Positions 19,220 through 28,672 of a stretch of DNA of 64,000 bases are shown here, piece after piece (within the stretch, counting starts at the first letter, position 1; the number at the start of each line of letters is the position of its first letter). Origin of the DNA: Paulinella micropora (Eukaryota > Cercozoa > Imbricatea > Euglyphida > Paulinellidae); NCBI GenBank assembly GCA_019918135.1, contig WBZZ01000594.1:1-64000 (forward strand), read 5' to 3'. Both the position numbers and the translations under genes were made by a program. The notes beneath the pieces are model-generated. The model saw only the letters and a program-made list of their open reading frames with translations, did no database searches and was not told where the DNA came from.

Positions 19220-20011
19220 ATGGCAGACTTTAGCGCCGTCGACGTCGAGGAGTCAGACACCCAGCTGAGCTTTCGCTTTGCGTTTGCTCCGATCCCGTTT
19301 GCTGAACGGCCTGTCCAAAAACAAGTCCCAGCTTGTTACTATTGCGACTCCAAGGGAAAGAACAACACTTCTAATAATTACTCAGCTACTCACAACCCCG
19401 AATCCAACTGGATCTGTCGGTGTTGCTCCAAGGCGAACCATGACATCTGCTCGCATCGTACGAAACATGCATTTCAATATTCTGCGCATGAGTTGGATCA
19501 AAAGAACGCGTCGGATGCAAAAGTCAAGGATTTGCTGGCACATCTGATAGAGGTCTTTGGCTACCCCACGCTACGCCTAGAGTATCAATACCCGAACCCA
19601 ACAAACGAAAGGCCTTACGTACAAGAAGAGGTCTTTTCTGTTTTCATGCACATTCCTACTCAAGTCGTGGAATCTCTTCTGGGTAAAGTAGATCTGTACG
19701 GTTACATTGCCAAGATGTTATCAAAGCTAGGAAAAAGGGTTATTTGCATCAACAGTTTCAACTATGCGCAGCTTCAATCTGCCTTGGTCAAAGCTCTCAG
19801 GGCTACTGCGTCTTGCATGGAACAATATGAACAAGACAATATCGTGGCCAACAAGTGCCCCCCGTACTTGGCGTACCTAGAAAAATGTGCGGCGGAGTAC
19901 GCCAAGATCCAAAACAAAGAGAAGGCAATCAAGGAAGCAAATGCCATCTTGGTCAAGCAAGGCCTTGCACACCTGACAACACAGGTGCAGTGTACTACCC
20001 CGAACTGGTAG
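19220..20011 (+). CDS. Uncharacterised protein with N-terminal Cys/His cluster
   Basis: ATG 19220; 263 residues. Residues ~38-85 hold CYYC, CRCC and CSHRTKH, enough Cys/His for one or two zinc sites. The rest is a mixed, soluble domain (~90-190) and a Lys-rich helical C-terminus. Base composition is less GC-rich than that of neighbours. No family is recognised. The 3' end is followed by AATTAATAAAAAAATCC and the dispersed GACAAAGTTTTAATCTTGG motif. Confidence 0.7.
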   Translation: MADFSAVDVEESDTQLSFRFAFAPIPFAERPVQKQVPACYYCDSKGKNNTSNNYSATHNPESNWICRCCSKANHDICSHRTKHAFQYSAHELDQKNASDAKVKDLLAHLIEVFGYPTLRLEYQYPNPTNERPYVQEEVFSVFMHIPTQVVESLLGKVDLYGYIAKMLSKLGKRVICINSFNYAQLQSALVKALRATASCMEQYEQDNIVANKCPPYLAYLEKCAAEYAKIQNKEKAIKEANAILVKQGLAHLTTQVQCTTPNW

Positions 20012-20335
20012 TAGTATTTTTCGTTTTGTAGCTCTAAGAATGTACAAAAAGAAATTAATAAAAAAATCCCTGACAAAGTTTTAATCTTGGCACTGAAAAC
20101 TAGGAGAGGAAAGGGGCAGGGGGCGCTTGGGGGAAGGGGGGTTGCCCCTCCCGTCTATAAACGAGAGGGAAAGGGGGAGGGGGAGAGTAAAAAGGACGGG
20201 AGGTGTGTGGGGGGAGGGAAGGGGGGGGGGGGGGCGGGGCGCCCCCCCTTCCTTCTCTGCTTGCTTTTTTGTTTTTTTGGTCGAAAGAGGCAAATCACAA
20301 AAAAGAAGAGCAAAGCAGAGAAGAAAGCAAAAGTC
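20012..20335. other. Intergenic region with dispersed motif and G/C hairpin
   Basis: 20052-20100 contains TTAATAAA and the dispersed motif (GACAAAGTTTTAATCTTGG then CACTGAAAACTAGGAG) common in the repeat region to the right. A TCTATAAACGAG box lies near 20155, a G13/CGGGGCGCCCCCC palindrome at 20220-20248. The histone gene follows after an A-rich leader. Confidence 0.45.
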
Positions 20336-20980
20336 ATGGCCACGACTGCGGCGCCTAATGCCAAAAAGGCCAAGAAAACCAAGCGCGCGCGCGGGTCGGA
20401 GAAGTCGGTGAGCGACGCGGTGCGCCATCGGAAGAAGAACACACCTGAAGTAAAAGACCTGGCCCCGTCTGAATTCAAGAAGTTGTGCCGCCAATGCAAG
20501 ATCGGGCGCGCGGGCGGCAAGGAGCTGCGGCGTCGCGTGACGGGGACGCTGGGGCAGTTTATGTACACCATGAACAAGGGCGTGGACCTGTACGCGTACA
20601 GTCGTGGCAGAAGCACCGCGACTGCACAGGACGTCGACAGGGCTTACAAGCACTACTTCGGACGGCGCCTGTATGGCTTGGGGGATGAGGCGGAATTCCG
20701 CAGCCCCAAAAAACGGCGCAAGGTGAGCAAGAAATCGCGCGGGGTTGTTGGGGCTGTTAATACCAAGGAGTCTGAGGCAGAGAAAGAGGGTGCTGAGGCG
20801 GCGGCAGAGGGGGCGGCGGCGGAAACAGAGCCCACGCCCGCGTCGTCTGTCAGCGAAGCGGCAGAAGACGGCGCGGGGGCGCAGGAAGAAGGAGAGGAAG
20901 CAGACGCGGCAGAAGCAGCCGACGACGCAGCCAACGCAGCCGACGCAGCCTCTTCTTCGGAGCCGGAGACCGGGGCTTGA
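20336..20980 (+). CDS. Histone H4-like protein with long acidic C-terminal tail
   Basis: 214 residues. The N-terminus is Lys/Arg/Ala-rich with an RHRK motif (30-33) as in H4. Residues ~40-117 form an H4-type histone fold: LRRRVTGTLGQFMYTMNKG over helices 1-2 and, in helix 3, STATAQDVDRAYKHYFGRRL then YGLGD, corresponding to [22 protein letters not shown] of H4. A strong nuclear signal PKKRRKV follows (124-130), then ~80 residues rich in Glu/Ala not present in cellular H4. Viral histones compact genomes or form nucleosome-like particles (Marseilleviridae, Medusavirus). No H3, H2A or H2B fold partner is present in this window. The acidic tail is unusual and may act as a built-in chaperone segment. 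Confidence 0.85.
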   Translation: MATTAAPNAKKAKKTKRARGSEKSVSDAVRHRKKNTPEVKDLAPSEFKKLCRQCKIGRAGGKELRRRVTGTLGQFMYTMNKGVDLYAYSRGRSTATAQDVDRAYKHYFGRRLYGLGDEAEFRSPKKRRKVSKKSRGVVGAVNTKESEAEKEGAEAAAEGAAAETEPTPASSVSEAAEDGAGAQEEGEEADAAEAADDAANAADAASSSEPETGA

Positions 20981-21049
20981 AAAAAAGTTTTGGCCTTGTT
21001 GTCCTGCTCAACAAAGAGCTGTTTTAATTAATTAAACGACTTTGTAGGA

Positions 21050-21838
21050 CTAGTTAATTACTGATAACTTGCGTGGCCCAGTCTCAGTTCCGTCAGCTTC
21101 GTCGGCTGCATTAACGATCAATGGATTCTTTTCTGCGGAACTATCCTCTTCTGTGGAACGGCGATCATCCTTGAAAAAGCTCATAAGGTGGGCAAGGTTT
21201 AAACCAAGGCCTAGAGCATTGGCCAAGATAAACAGCAGGTTAGCGCAGACTCTGTCCCAATCAACACTGGCGGACCCGTTGCAGCTCGTGTCTGCGCTGG
21301 CGCTGGAAAGGTAGCAGTCTGTGCAGATGACATCGTTACTGTTGGCAGAACCACGCCGCAGGGAGACTAGCCAAGACGTCGTCGCTTGGTTGGGCGTGTC
21401 GTCGTTGCCGGAGGTGCCGTTGTCCGTGGCATTCTTCAGAAAAGCGATCCCCACCGCCAGAAGAATGATGCAGGTAAGAGAGATGATTAGATGTAGCAAG
21501 TAATGCTTCGTGTGGTAATAGTAAGCAGCCATGGCTTTAGAAGAGCTATTTTCCGACGAGCTCTTTAGACGATCTAGATTTAGGTTAAGCAATCCGGCCA
21601 CAGATACAAGATACCAACCCATCGAAATGCCCAAGTTAGCACCGTTAAGGCCCATGATCGTTTGGTCTTGCTCTTCGTCCTTCAAGTATTGAGCAGAGAA
21701 GGTGACAGCGGCCAACTGCAGGCCGATCCAGAGCAGGGTCAACACAAAGCCCAAAACAGATGCAAGACCGCTTGTAACATGATATTGGGCTAAACTTCCA
21801 AACCAGCATGGACAATCCGATCCTCCTTTGTCGCCCAT
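21050..21838 (-). CDS. Four-helix membrane protein
   Basis: ATG 21838; 262 residues. Four hydrophobic segments are visible at about residues 22-45, 65-85, 112-135 and 198-220, giving a tetraspan topology. The large loop between segments 3 and 4 contains a CTDCY ... SC Cys cluster and Asn-X-Ser/Thr sites, and the C-terminus is acidic. The topology recalls tetraspanins and claudin-like proteins, but no signature confirms a family. It runs convergent to the histone gene, with TTTTAATTAATTAAACG between the stops. Confidence 0.75.
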   Translation of the reverse strand: MGDKGGSDCPCWFGSLAQYHVTSGLASVLGFVLTLLWIGLQLAAVTFSAQYLKDEEQDQTIMGLNGANLGISMGWYLVSVAGLLNLNLDRLKSSSENSSSKAMAAYYYHTKHYLLHLIISLTCIILLAVGIAFLKNATDNGTSGNDDTPNQATTSWLVSLRRGSANSNDVICTDCYLSSASADTSCNGSASVDWDRVCANLLFILANALGLGLNLAHLMSFFKDDRRSTEEDSSAEKNPLIVNAADEADGTETGPRKLSVIN

Positions 21839-21940
21839 CTCCAGAAGTTTTTAACCCTTAGTCTTTGGCAAGAGAGACTGCAACGACTGTTAAGAGAGAA
21901 AAAAAAAGTTCTGCTCCTCTCTCTCCTTTTATTTCTTTTA

Positions 21941-24109
21941 CTAATATTGGATATAGTGTTTGACAGGGGTCACACACGCGCCCCTTCCCCTCTCCCCCCC
22001 CCTCCCTCCCTCTTTCTCTCCTCCCCCCCCCCCCCGCCCGCTCCTCCCTGCCCCCCGCTTTTCCCTTTTTTGTTGGATGCCTTTGTCCTCTGAACGCTTC
22101 ATTTCCTTATAGGCGAGTGTTGGCGGGGGGGGGGCAGCTGCTTGTGGGGTGGCGGCAGGGATCAGTTGCCTAAAAGCCTGGAGTGAGAACTTAGCCGCCG
22201 AGGCGCGTAGGGCCTGCATGACGGTGGTGTGAAAGTTGCCGCTGTCTTTATGGCGGACGTTGAGTAGCTGGAGGTCGTCGTTGTCTTGGAAACCAAGCTC
22301 CCAGACGGAGCCCTCCTGCAGCAGCGGCCCGCGCGTTCCTGTCGGGGAAGCGGACAGGTGCAAGATAGGGCAGTTGGGGGCGTGCGGGGTCTGCGCGCCG
22401 CTGGTCCGCCTGGCGTTGGAGGGAGCTCCGCCCTTTCCCCACCAAAGGTCCGTCCACGGCACAGCGTAGGCTAGGCCGAGCTTAGCCCCCTTAGCGCCTG
22501 GCGATTCATGGACACCGCACAACCGGAACAAGAGGCGCTGCCCCCCAAGCCCCCTTCTCTGACGTAGCAGCTCCTGGACCACCTGTTGCGGAGTGCTGGT
22601 GTTGGGGCGGGGCTTTGCTGCCGTTGCTGTGGCTGTGACTGGGGTGGTGGCGGGGGCCGGGGCGCCTCCGCCTGGGACAGGCGCCGCTCGGGGCGCTGTG
22701 CGCCAACGCACGGGCCACTTTTGGCTGCCGTCGACGTGCTGGTCAGAGGGCATTCCCTCAAGCACGAATTCCACGGGGACCCAGGCGCCTTTGGAGGCGA
22801 CGTACTTGCACTCGGCCCAGGCGCCGGGGAGGGAGGCGGCCCTGGGGTGGATGAGGTCGAGTTCATGGCGAGGGGCGTAGAAGTTGGCGGCGGGAGTGGT
22901 GGCGGCTGGGTCGGGGGCGGCTTGTTGTTTCGCTTTGAGCCAGGCGTCCCAGTAGGTCAGCAGCAGCTTGGCGGCGGGTTGCGTGGTGAGTGCCCAGTCA
23001 AAGAAAACATCGCAGTGCAGTTCGGTAGGGTCGTCTTGGGCTGGCTGCAGCAGAGGGAAGCGGGCACCCCACACTAGCCTCGGGCCGTGTTCGCCGGCGA
23101 CGGCTGCTCTGAGCAGCAGCAGATCGACGGTGGGCGAGAACTTCCACTTGCGCAGCCCCGGCTGGGTGCCGGTGCGGTAGGGCGCGTCCCCGCGGGTGAA
23201 GACAAAACCGTCAACGGGGACCCAAAGGTTGGTGTGGGCGTCCTGGCAGCGCCAGCGGCCACCCCGGCGCTCCGTCCGGTCCAGCAGCTCCTGCTGCAAC
23301 CTGTGAAAGGGCTCGAAGGGCTTGCTGAGCAAAGTTTGCAGCACGGGGTGCTGAACATCTTTCAGCACGTGTTTCAGCAGCGCGTCGCGCAGCTCGAGCC
23401 TGGCTGTAAAAGGCAGGCCAGTGTACGTGCGGTCGTTGCAGGCGAGGAGGTCGCAGACCCGGTGCAACTTTTTGGCGGCGCTGCGAGAGGGCTCCCCGTG
23501 CTGGACGAGCTCGACGCACTCGGCGTCCAGCAACAAAAAAAAAGGCAGCCCCGGCACGTCGCCAAAGGGCGCCTCCGGGTCTAGCTCCTGGAAAAAGGGT
23601 TTGTCCCTGAGCAGCGCAAAGCACTTGCCGCGCAGGTACACCAGAAAAGTGCGCGTCCCGTCGTCCTTGGGGGTAACTAGCCACGGGTTACTAGGGGCGT
23701 CACCCTCGCCGCGGGCCGCGCACAGGACCGTGAGCTCTGCCGGGCACAGGTCGTTGGGCATGGCAAAAAAGGCACCGGGCGCGGCATTGTCACGCAGCCC
23801 CATGACACGCCGCGCCAGCCGCGGGATGCTGCAACGCAGGGTCTCAACCCCCGCAGCATCGAGCTCCTCGGTACAGGCCATGAGCCAGTTGCTGTCGTCT
23901 AGTTCCCATGAAGAACGACGGAGCTTTTCCAGTTCCGACGTCAGAGGGATCCTGGTGCCGAGCGATTCGCCGGCGGTGCGCAGGCTGCTCCAGGCAGACT
24001 CGTAAACACGTAGCTCCTCCTGTGATCGCTTGTCTGGCAGATTGGTGCGCTTATCAGTACTCGTCGCGTCCTGCCGGAGCGGTTCCACTCTCTTGCGTTT
24101 AGCTTTCAT
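21941..24109 (-). CDS. mRNA capping enzyme, guanylyltransferase domain
   Basis: From ATG 24109 the product is 722 residues. The nucleotidyltransferase motifs of GTP:RNA guanylyltransferases are present in order: motif I PKDDGTR with the GMP-accepting Lys148; motif III-like FFLLLDAECV (~190-199); motif IV VDGFVF (299-304) and downstream PYRTGT; motif V LRKWKFSPTVD (319-329). An OB-fold region follows, with a motif VI-like segment SVWELGFQ ... RHKDSGNFHTTV near residue 620. The segment PGAFFAMPND before motif I matches the lead-in of known capping enzymes. No RNA triphosphatase or methyltransferase domain is recognised. The C-terminal ~50 residues are Gly/Arg/Lys-rich and read into C-tract sequence. 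An upstream extension to 24385 is low complexity. Confidence 0.85.
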   Translation of the reverse strand: MKAKRKRVEPLRQDATSTDKRTNLPDKRSQEELRVYESAWSSLRTAGESLGTRIPLTSELEKLRRSSWELDDSNWLMACTEELDAAGVETLRCSIPRLARRVMGLRDNAAPGAFFAMPNDLCPAELTVLCAARGEGDAPSNPWLVTPKDDGTRTFLVYLRGKCFALLRDKPFFQELDPEAPFGDVPGLPFFLLLDAECVELVQHGEPSRSAAKKLHRVCDLLACNDRTYTGLPFTARLELRDALLKHVLKDVQHPVLQTLLSKPFEPFHRLQQELLDRTERRGGRWRCQDAHTNLWVPVDGFVFTRGDAPYRTGTQPGLRKWKFSPTVDLLLLRAAVAGEHGPRLVWGARFPLLQPAQDDPTELHCDVFFDWALTTQPAAKLLLTYWDAWLKAKQQAAPDPAATTPAANFYAPRHELDLIHPRAASLPGAWAECKYVASKGAWVPVEFVLEGMPSDQHVDGSQKWPVRWRTAPRAAPVPGGGAPAPATTPVTATATAAKPRPNTSTPQQVVQELLRQRRGLGGQRLLFRLCGVHESPGAKGAKLGLAYAVPWTDLWWGKGGAPSNARRTSGAQTPHAPNCPILHLSASPTGTRGPLLQEGSVWELGFQDNDDLQLLNVRHKDSGNFHTTVMQALRASAAKFSLQAFRQLIPAATPQAAAPPPPTLAYKEMKRSEDKGIQQKREKRGAGRSGRGGGGGEKEGGRGGERGRGACVTPVKHYIQY

Positions 24110-24410
24110 GCCCTGAATTTGAGGCGGCAGCAACGGAGTAGAGAGCCCCCCCCCCCTCCCCCCCCCCCCGTGCCTCCAGCTCCCCCGTGCATCCTTCTGT
24201 ACACACCCTCCCCCCCCCCCTTCCTCCCTCCTCTCTTTGTGCACTCTCTTGATCTCCCTTCCCCCTCCCTCTATCATCCCCCCACCCCTTCGCCTCCCTC
24301 CCCTAAACCCTTCTCTCTTGCAGTAGGGGAAAGAAAAATCTTTTTTTAATAAACATGCTTTTTTCCCCCGCTGGACTTGGACCAAGTACTGAGCTGGGTT
24401 TCTACTGTTG
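24110..24410. other. Intergenic C-tract region upstream of the capping gene
   Basis: Dense in C-runs (24147-24172, 24208-24222) with C/T-rich stretches and, near 24345, TTTTTAATAAAC, which fits a 3' signal for a plus-strand transcript or part of a promoter for the minus-strand capping gene. No plus-strand ORF here has coding character. Confidence 0.35.
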
Positions 24411-26582
24411 TTATAAGTCGGGGTCTAGATAAATATGTAAAAAAGATCCTGCATCAGGAGCTGGATCCGCAAGGCTCGGCTGGGAAGGAGCCTGTTTCTT
24501 TTTTTTACTAGGTGGTGTAAAATCCTTTGTGGCCCGCTTCTGCCTGGCTGTAGTGGGTCTTGGGCCGGACAGGAGCCCGTTCAAGAGAGCGGGCATGTTT
24601 ATGTCACAGGGATCTAGATTTATCACAGCGCCGAACGCTTCACTTTCTAGCTCACATCCGACTGACGAGGGGGAGGGGGGACTTGCGCTGCGACGTTTGG
24701 GGCGCGGGGTGGTGGGTGTGGTGGCCTGTTGGGGAGTGGGAGGGAGGCTGGGAGGGTCTGCACGCGGGAGCGGCGACGGGGCCGGCCGCGGGGTGCGTAA
24801 AGAGCGTGAGCTCTTGCGGGCCGCTTTGGCGGGCTGCTTCTGCTGTTTCCTTGGTTTACTGGACGGAAGCCTGCGTCGTCGGCCAGGGGGAGGGCCGGGG
24901 GGCGCTGTGAGGGTGCGCTGCTTGCGCGCAGCTGGCACGTATCCCTGCTCGTCGTCGTCGTCGTCGTGCTCTTCGGCCTCCCGCGTCGGTACCGTTGTCG
25001 GTCTGGGCGGAATGATGTACCACTTCTGTTGCTTGAGCGCATCGCTCTTGGACATTTCAGCGCTTCTGCTCCGGGCCGGGAGCCTGCCCAGCTTGGTTGT
25101 CAATGTATTCCACCAAGCTACAGAGGTGTGGCAGTCGCGCATGGGGGCCAGCACGGGCGCACGCGGGCCCGGAGCGGGGCCCGCGGGGTCGAGGGGGCAC
25201 AAGTACACATAGCCCCCCCCGCCAGCACCAGCAGATGTCGGGTCTCGTAGCGGAGCGGCTGAGTTCTGTTCGATGGCCTGCCAAATGTTCTTCACCCAGC
25301 CCGCATCGAGGGTGGGCAGCTGGTTGTTAGCCAGGGACAGGCCTGGTGTGTGGCCGGCGCTAGGAGTGAAAGCGGTGTCTTTGAACTTTGTGTGGTAGGC
25401 ATAGTCGATAGGGTAGAGCTTGCGCAGGTAGAGCTGCTCGGCGGCCTGCTCCAGCGAGAGCTGACCCCAGGCTCCCGCCGTCTGCGTCCGCTGCTGCTTG
25501 ACCCAGCCCAAGAAGAAGGGGTGTGCGGTGAGCACGCGGAGCAGCCGACGAACTGGGTGATCAGAGTGAGGGACGAGGTCTGACCCCGCGGTAATAATAA
25601 ATGGCGGCCTGGCGCTCAGCAACTGGCAATGAAGCTCAAGCACACTGAGGCACGACGGGCTAGTAGTGCGAAGTTCCGGACTGCGCTCGGAAAAAAGGCG
25701 GCAGGCCTCGTCCTCGGCTAGGTACGCCAGCAGGCGGTAGAGCGAGTCTGCACGGGGGCGCAGCCTTTCCCACACAAAAGCTAGCAGGGCCTTTTCGAAT
25801 AGTAACTGCTTGCGGGGGGGCAGCCTTAGAGTGTAGAGGGACGAGGCCAGTAGCATTAGCTGCGCCAACACAAAAGGGGACGACTCTGGCTCCTGCAGGT
25901 TGGGCGGGGGCAGGCCGTGGTCGTGATCGCCGCCGCCCGCAGTACCTGCGGGCAGCGAGGCACACAAACAGCGATACCGCATGGCCGTCTCTCCCGTCCT
26001 CAAGTCTTCCAGTGGTTGCAGGTCGGCCAACGCCTGGTTATACTCGGTCTCTGCCCCTGCCCTCTCATCTTGGATCTCCGCCAGCCAATTCACGTTCCAA
26101 TGTGCAGTTGTGTCCGAGCCCTCCGCGGCCGCCTTAGCCCTGGCTCGCTGCTCTTGAGCACGCGAGACAGACTTCCCCGCCGCCTGTCTGAACTTGTCGG
26201 CCACGACCTTCTGGCAATCGTCAAAGCGGCACTCTAGAACCAGTTGCTTCCAGGCCTGGAGGGTACCGGGCTGAACTAGTTTTTTGTCTTTTTCTGTCTG
26301 GGACAGGTACCCGCGGCTGTCTGGGTGCAGCTGGTCTCTTTCCAGTTGGTGGAGCAGGTTGTATGTTTTCATAAGCTGATACTGGTCCTTGGCCGCCTGC
26401 GGCGGCAGTCTCCCTACGTGCCATTTGCACACCTTAAGCAAAGCCCCCGTTTTTCTGTCGCTGGCCCATGGGAGATTGAAATTTTTCCACGGGCGATTAT
26501 CGCGGTCTTTCTTGTTAAAGCCCAGGCGCAGTTCGTCTTCCTGCTCCGTGTCCGACACCAGCAGTACGTTGTAGACGGACAC
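24411..26582 (-). CDS. Uncharacterised large protein, C-terminal part (frame 3 of 3)
   Basis: About 700 residues continuing a protein encoded upstream in other frames. The switch from the preceding frame occurs at a run of A on the minus strand (T-run at 26653-26660 on plus); the frame is already open there and the first ATG is internal. The N-terminal two thirds are helical and globular without recognised motifs. From residue ~500 it becomes Pro/Lys/Arg/Ser-rich and basic with several NLS-like clusters (KKKKQ, GRRRRL). I do not recognise a family. The basic tail suggests nuclear or nucleic-acid contact. Confidence 0.6.
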   Translation of the reverse strand: MSVYNVLLVSDTEQEDELRLGFNKKDRDNRPWKNFNLPWASDRKTGALLKVCKWHVGRLPPQAAKDQYQLMKTYNLLHQLERDQLHPDSRGYLSQTEKDKKLVQPGTLQAWKQLVLECRFDDCQKVVADKFRQAAGKSVSRAQEQRARAKAAAEGSDTTAHWNVNWLAEIQDERAGAETEYNQALADLQPLEDLRTGETAMRYRCLCASLPAGTAGGGDHDHGLPPPNLQEPESSPFVLAQLMLLASSLYTLRLPPRKQLLFEKALLAFVWERLRPRADSLYRLLAYLAEDEACRLFSERSPELRTTSPSCLSVLELHCQLLSARPPFIITAGSDLVPHSDHPVRRLLRVLTAHPFFLGWVKQQRTQTAGAWGQLSLEQAAEQLYLRKLYPIDYAYHTKFKDTAFTPSAGHTPGLSLANNQLPTLDAGWVKNIWQAIEQNSAAPLRDPTSAGAGGGGYVYLCPLDPAGPAPGPRAPVLAPMRDCHTSVAWWNTLTTKLGRLPARSRSAEMSKSDALKQQKWYIIPPRPTTVPTREAEEHDDDDDEQGYVPAARKQRTLTAPPGPPPGRRRRLPSSKPRKQQKQPAKAARKSSRSLRTPRPAPSPLPRADPPSLPPTPQQATTPTTPRPKRRSASPPSPSSVGCELESEAFGAVINLDPCDINMPALLNGLLSGPRPTTARQKRATKDFTPPSKKKKQAPSQPSLADPAPDAGSFLHIYLDPDL

Positions 26583-27456
26583 CGCCGTGGAGACAAAGCA
26601 GCCGCGCTCGTTCCAAACCAGCTCGGCCTCTTGGCGTTTGCCTGTCAGACCATTTTTTTTCCTTGCTGTAGAAATCGTGCGGGAAATTAGCTAGCGTCTG
26701 GCTTAGCCGAACAATCAGCTGCATCACGTCCACTAGCTTTTCCTGCAGCTGAGCCGTCAACTTCTGGCCCCCGTCCTCATCGTTCTCGGCGGGCTCGGGC
26801 TGCTCCGCCAGCCAGCTAGCCAGTAGCTGGTGATCGCTGGTCACGTAAAAGGTGTTGAAGCAAAAGAGAGAGGCGCGGGCAAAGGGCAGCGCCCCTCTAT
26901 AGCGGTAACCGGAACCCGTGTCAGTTTTCTTGTACTGTGGCTTGTGCGGCTTGCGAGACCTCTTTGTCGCTGCCAGCCAGATGTGCTCGTCGTCAGAGGC
27001 CCCGTCGCGTCCTTCTTCGTTGGCGGCCAGCCAGCGCTCGCACCCAGTTGAGTACACCGTGTGCGCCGCCTGCAACCACTTGTCGAGTGCCTGCCGCGTC
27101 TCTGTGGCTACATGGCCTAGCTCGATCTGTCGGTGAAGCCAGGTTGACAAACGGCCGTACCCCCCCTCGTTCCCAAACGCAGACTCTACCTCTGCCGTAC
27201 TACTTGGGTTCTCTGGCTCGTTGGTGGTGGGGTTGTAACAGTTGCTATTGTTGCGGTCAATAATAACCGGCTCGCCTACGCGACCCCTCTCCGCCAACAA
27301 CCTCCAGAGGTTCTTCTGGTACCTGACGTCGTAGACCCGGTTGGCGCCACACTGCTGACCCCAGCAAATCTCCGACGAGCGCGTCACCACTATAGGTAGG
27401 AGCTCGGAGATGGGCACCAGTTCGATCTGCAGCGTGGCCTGGTAGCGGCTGGCCAA
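26515..27456 (-). CDS. Uncharacterised large protein, middle part (frame 2 of 3)
   Basis: The credible coding part runs from about 27465 to 26660 and links the N-terminal frame (27390-28418) to the C-terminal frame (24411-26582). It encodes a globular, Trp-rich segment (YGRLSTWLHRQIELG, HLASW-like) with no known signature. After 26655 this frame degenerates into Arg/Gly-rich sequence, while the other frame continues with good coding character. Both joins are single-base shifts. Confidence 0.55.
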   Translation of the reverse strand: MASRYQATLQIELVPISELLPIVVTRSSEICWGQQCGANRVYDVRYQKNLWRLLAERGRVGEPVIIDRNNSNCYNPTTNEPENPSSTAEVESAFGNEGGYGRLSTWLHRQIELGHVATETRQALDKWLQAAHTVYSTGCERWLAANEEGRDGASDDEHIWLAATKRSRKPHKPQYKKTDTGSGYRYRGALPFARASLFCFNTFYVTSDHQLLASWLAEQPEPAENDEDGGQKLTAQLQEKLVDVMQLIVRLSQTLANFPHDFYSKEKKWSDRQTPRGRAGLERARLLCLHGGVRLQRTAGVGHGAGRRTAPGL

Positions 27457-28418
27457 TTTGGGTACCCCAGGTTATAAGCATTCAGCGGCAGCCCCGGCAC
27501 GCGCAGCACGTTGCAACACGGGGCCTCTGCTAGATGAAAGGAACACAGCATGTACGTGACTCTGGCGCTCTTCTTCTTCGACTCTCCTAGATCCTGTGGG
27601 TCGCTGTCCGGTCGCGTCTCGTCCCAATCCTGCGGGTCGCCGTCTGGTCGCAGCAGCCTGCACATCGGGACCTGCAACTCCGGGCCCTGCCCCGTTGGTC
27701 CGGGCTGTTCTGAGACGGGAGCGCCGCTCTCTTCGCGCACTGACGCCAGGGCCAGTACACCCTCCTGGCCTGCGCTGTGCTGGAGATACTTCAACAGAGC
27801 TCGCCTAAACTGTAACTTGTCTTGAGTCCAAAGATTGAGGTTCTTTTCGTCGGGCAGGCTTAGCCCCGCCGCGCTCTTGCTTTCTCTATTGCTCTTTCCG
27901 TCGTCGACTGCTTCGCTCAGATCGATGCCGACTGCTTCGTTCAGGTCGATGCCGACTGCTTCGCACAGGTCGATGCCGGGCCCGTCGTCTTCAGCCTCTT
28001 CCTCGCTCCCGCTGTCGTCGAGGTACAGGCGCACACTAGTCTGGGGCTGTGTCGCCTGCTCTACCGTGCGCGCGCCCCCTTGGAGCTGCGTAGCTTGTTT
28101 TGCTTCGGCTGCGGCACCCAGCCTTCCGGTCTGGCTTTTGCTGTCGTCGCCGAGCAGATCCATCCGCAGAGACTGCAGCGATTGCAGCGATTTCAGCGAT
28201 TTCTGCGATTGCTGCGATTGCAGCGATTGCAGAGTGAATGTGCTTCTGAGGTCATCATCCTCCCGCCAGGAAACTGTATAATCCAACGCAGTTCGCCCCC
28301 CGAGCCTCGAGCCTGTGGTTGCAGTGCTAAAAACCGTGGCGTCGTCAGGCAGGACTTCGTCAGGCAGGGCGTCAAAAAGTAATCGGTCGTTGCCACCAGC
28401 ACTCCCTACTGAGCTCAT
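27390..28418 (-). CDS. Uncharacterised large protein, N-terminal part (frame 1 of 3)
   Basis: ATG 28418 is a good start, preceded by 250 bp of AT- and microsatellite-rich sequence. The N-terminal ~210 residues are low complexity: LQSL/QSQ heptad-like repeats, an acidic segment, and three copies of a nine-residue repeat (GIDLxEAVx; 27-bp repeats around 27905-27990). A globular region follows. The frame leaves coding register near 27460 at a GGGTACCC site. With the two following fragments the product would be about 1300 residues. Function unknown. Confidence 0.6.
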   Translation of the reverse strand: MSSVGSAGGNDRLLFDALPDEVLPDDATVFSTATTGSRLGGRTALDYTVSWREDDDLRSTFTLQSLQSQQSQKSLKSLQSLQSLRMDLLGDDSKSQTGRLGAAAEAKQATQLQGGARTVEQATQPQTSVRLYLDDSGSEEEAEDDGPGIDLCEAVGIDLNEAVGIDLSEAVDDGKSNRESKSAAGLSLPDEKNLNLWTQDKLQFRRALLKYLQHSAGQEGVLALASVREESGAPVSEQPGPTGQGPELQVPMCRLLRPDGDPQDWDETRPDSDPQDLGESKKKSARVTYMLCSFHLAEAPCCNVLRVPGLPLNAYNLGYPNWPAATRPRCRSNWCPSPSSYL

Positions 28419-28600
28419 CTGCTTTCAGCACGAGGGAGACAGAGAGAGGAGAGAGGCGCACACAGGGTTTTTTACGTTGTATGTTAGATACAAAAGAAGA
28501 AAAGAGGGGGGGGGGAGAAGATGCAGGGGAAATGAGGAAAGGCCTGACTTAACACATTTCTTTCCCCTCTCCCCCCCCCTCTGTCCCTCCCCCGTCTTCC

Positions 28601-28634
<34 letters not shown>

Positions 28635-28672
28635 GCGCTCTCCCCACTCTTAACTGAATTACAAACACGTTA
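28419..28672. other. Divergent intergenic region with CT microsatellite
   Basis: Between the large minus-strand gene and the BspA-like gene. It holds a GA-rich stretch, a G-run at 28508, C-runs near 28572, and a (TC)n microsatellite at about 28606-28632. The ~40 bases before ATG 28673 are AT-richer. No ORF. Confidence 0.4.
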
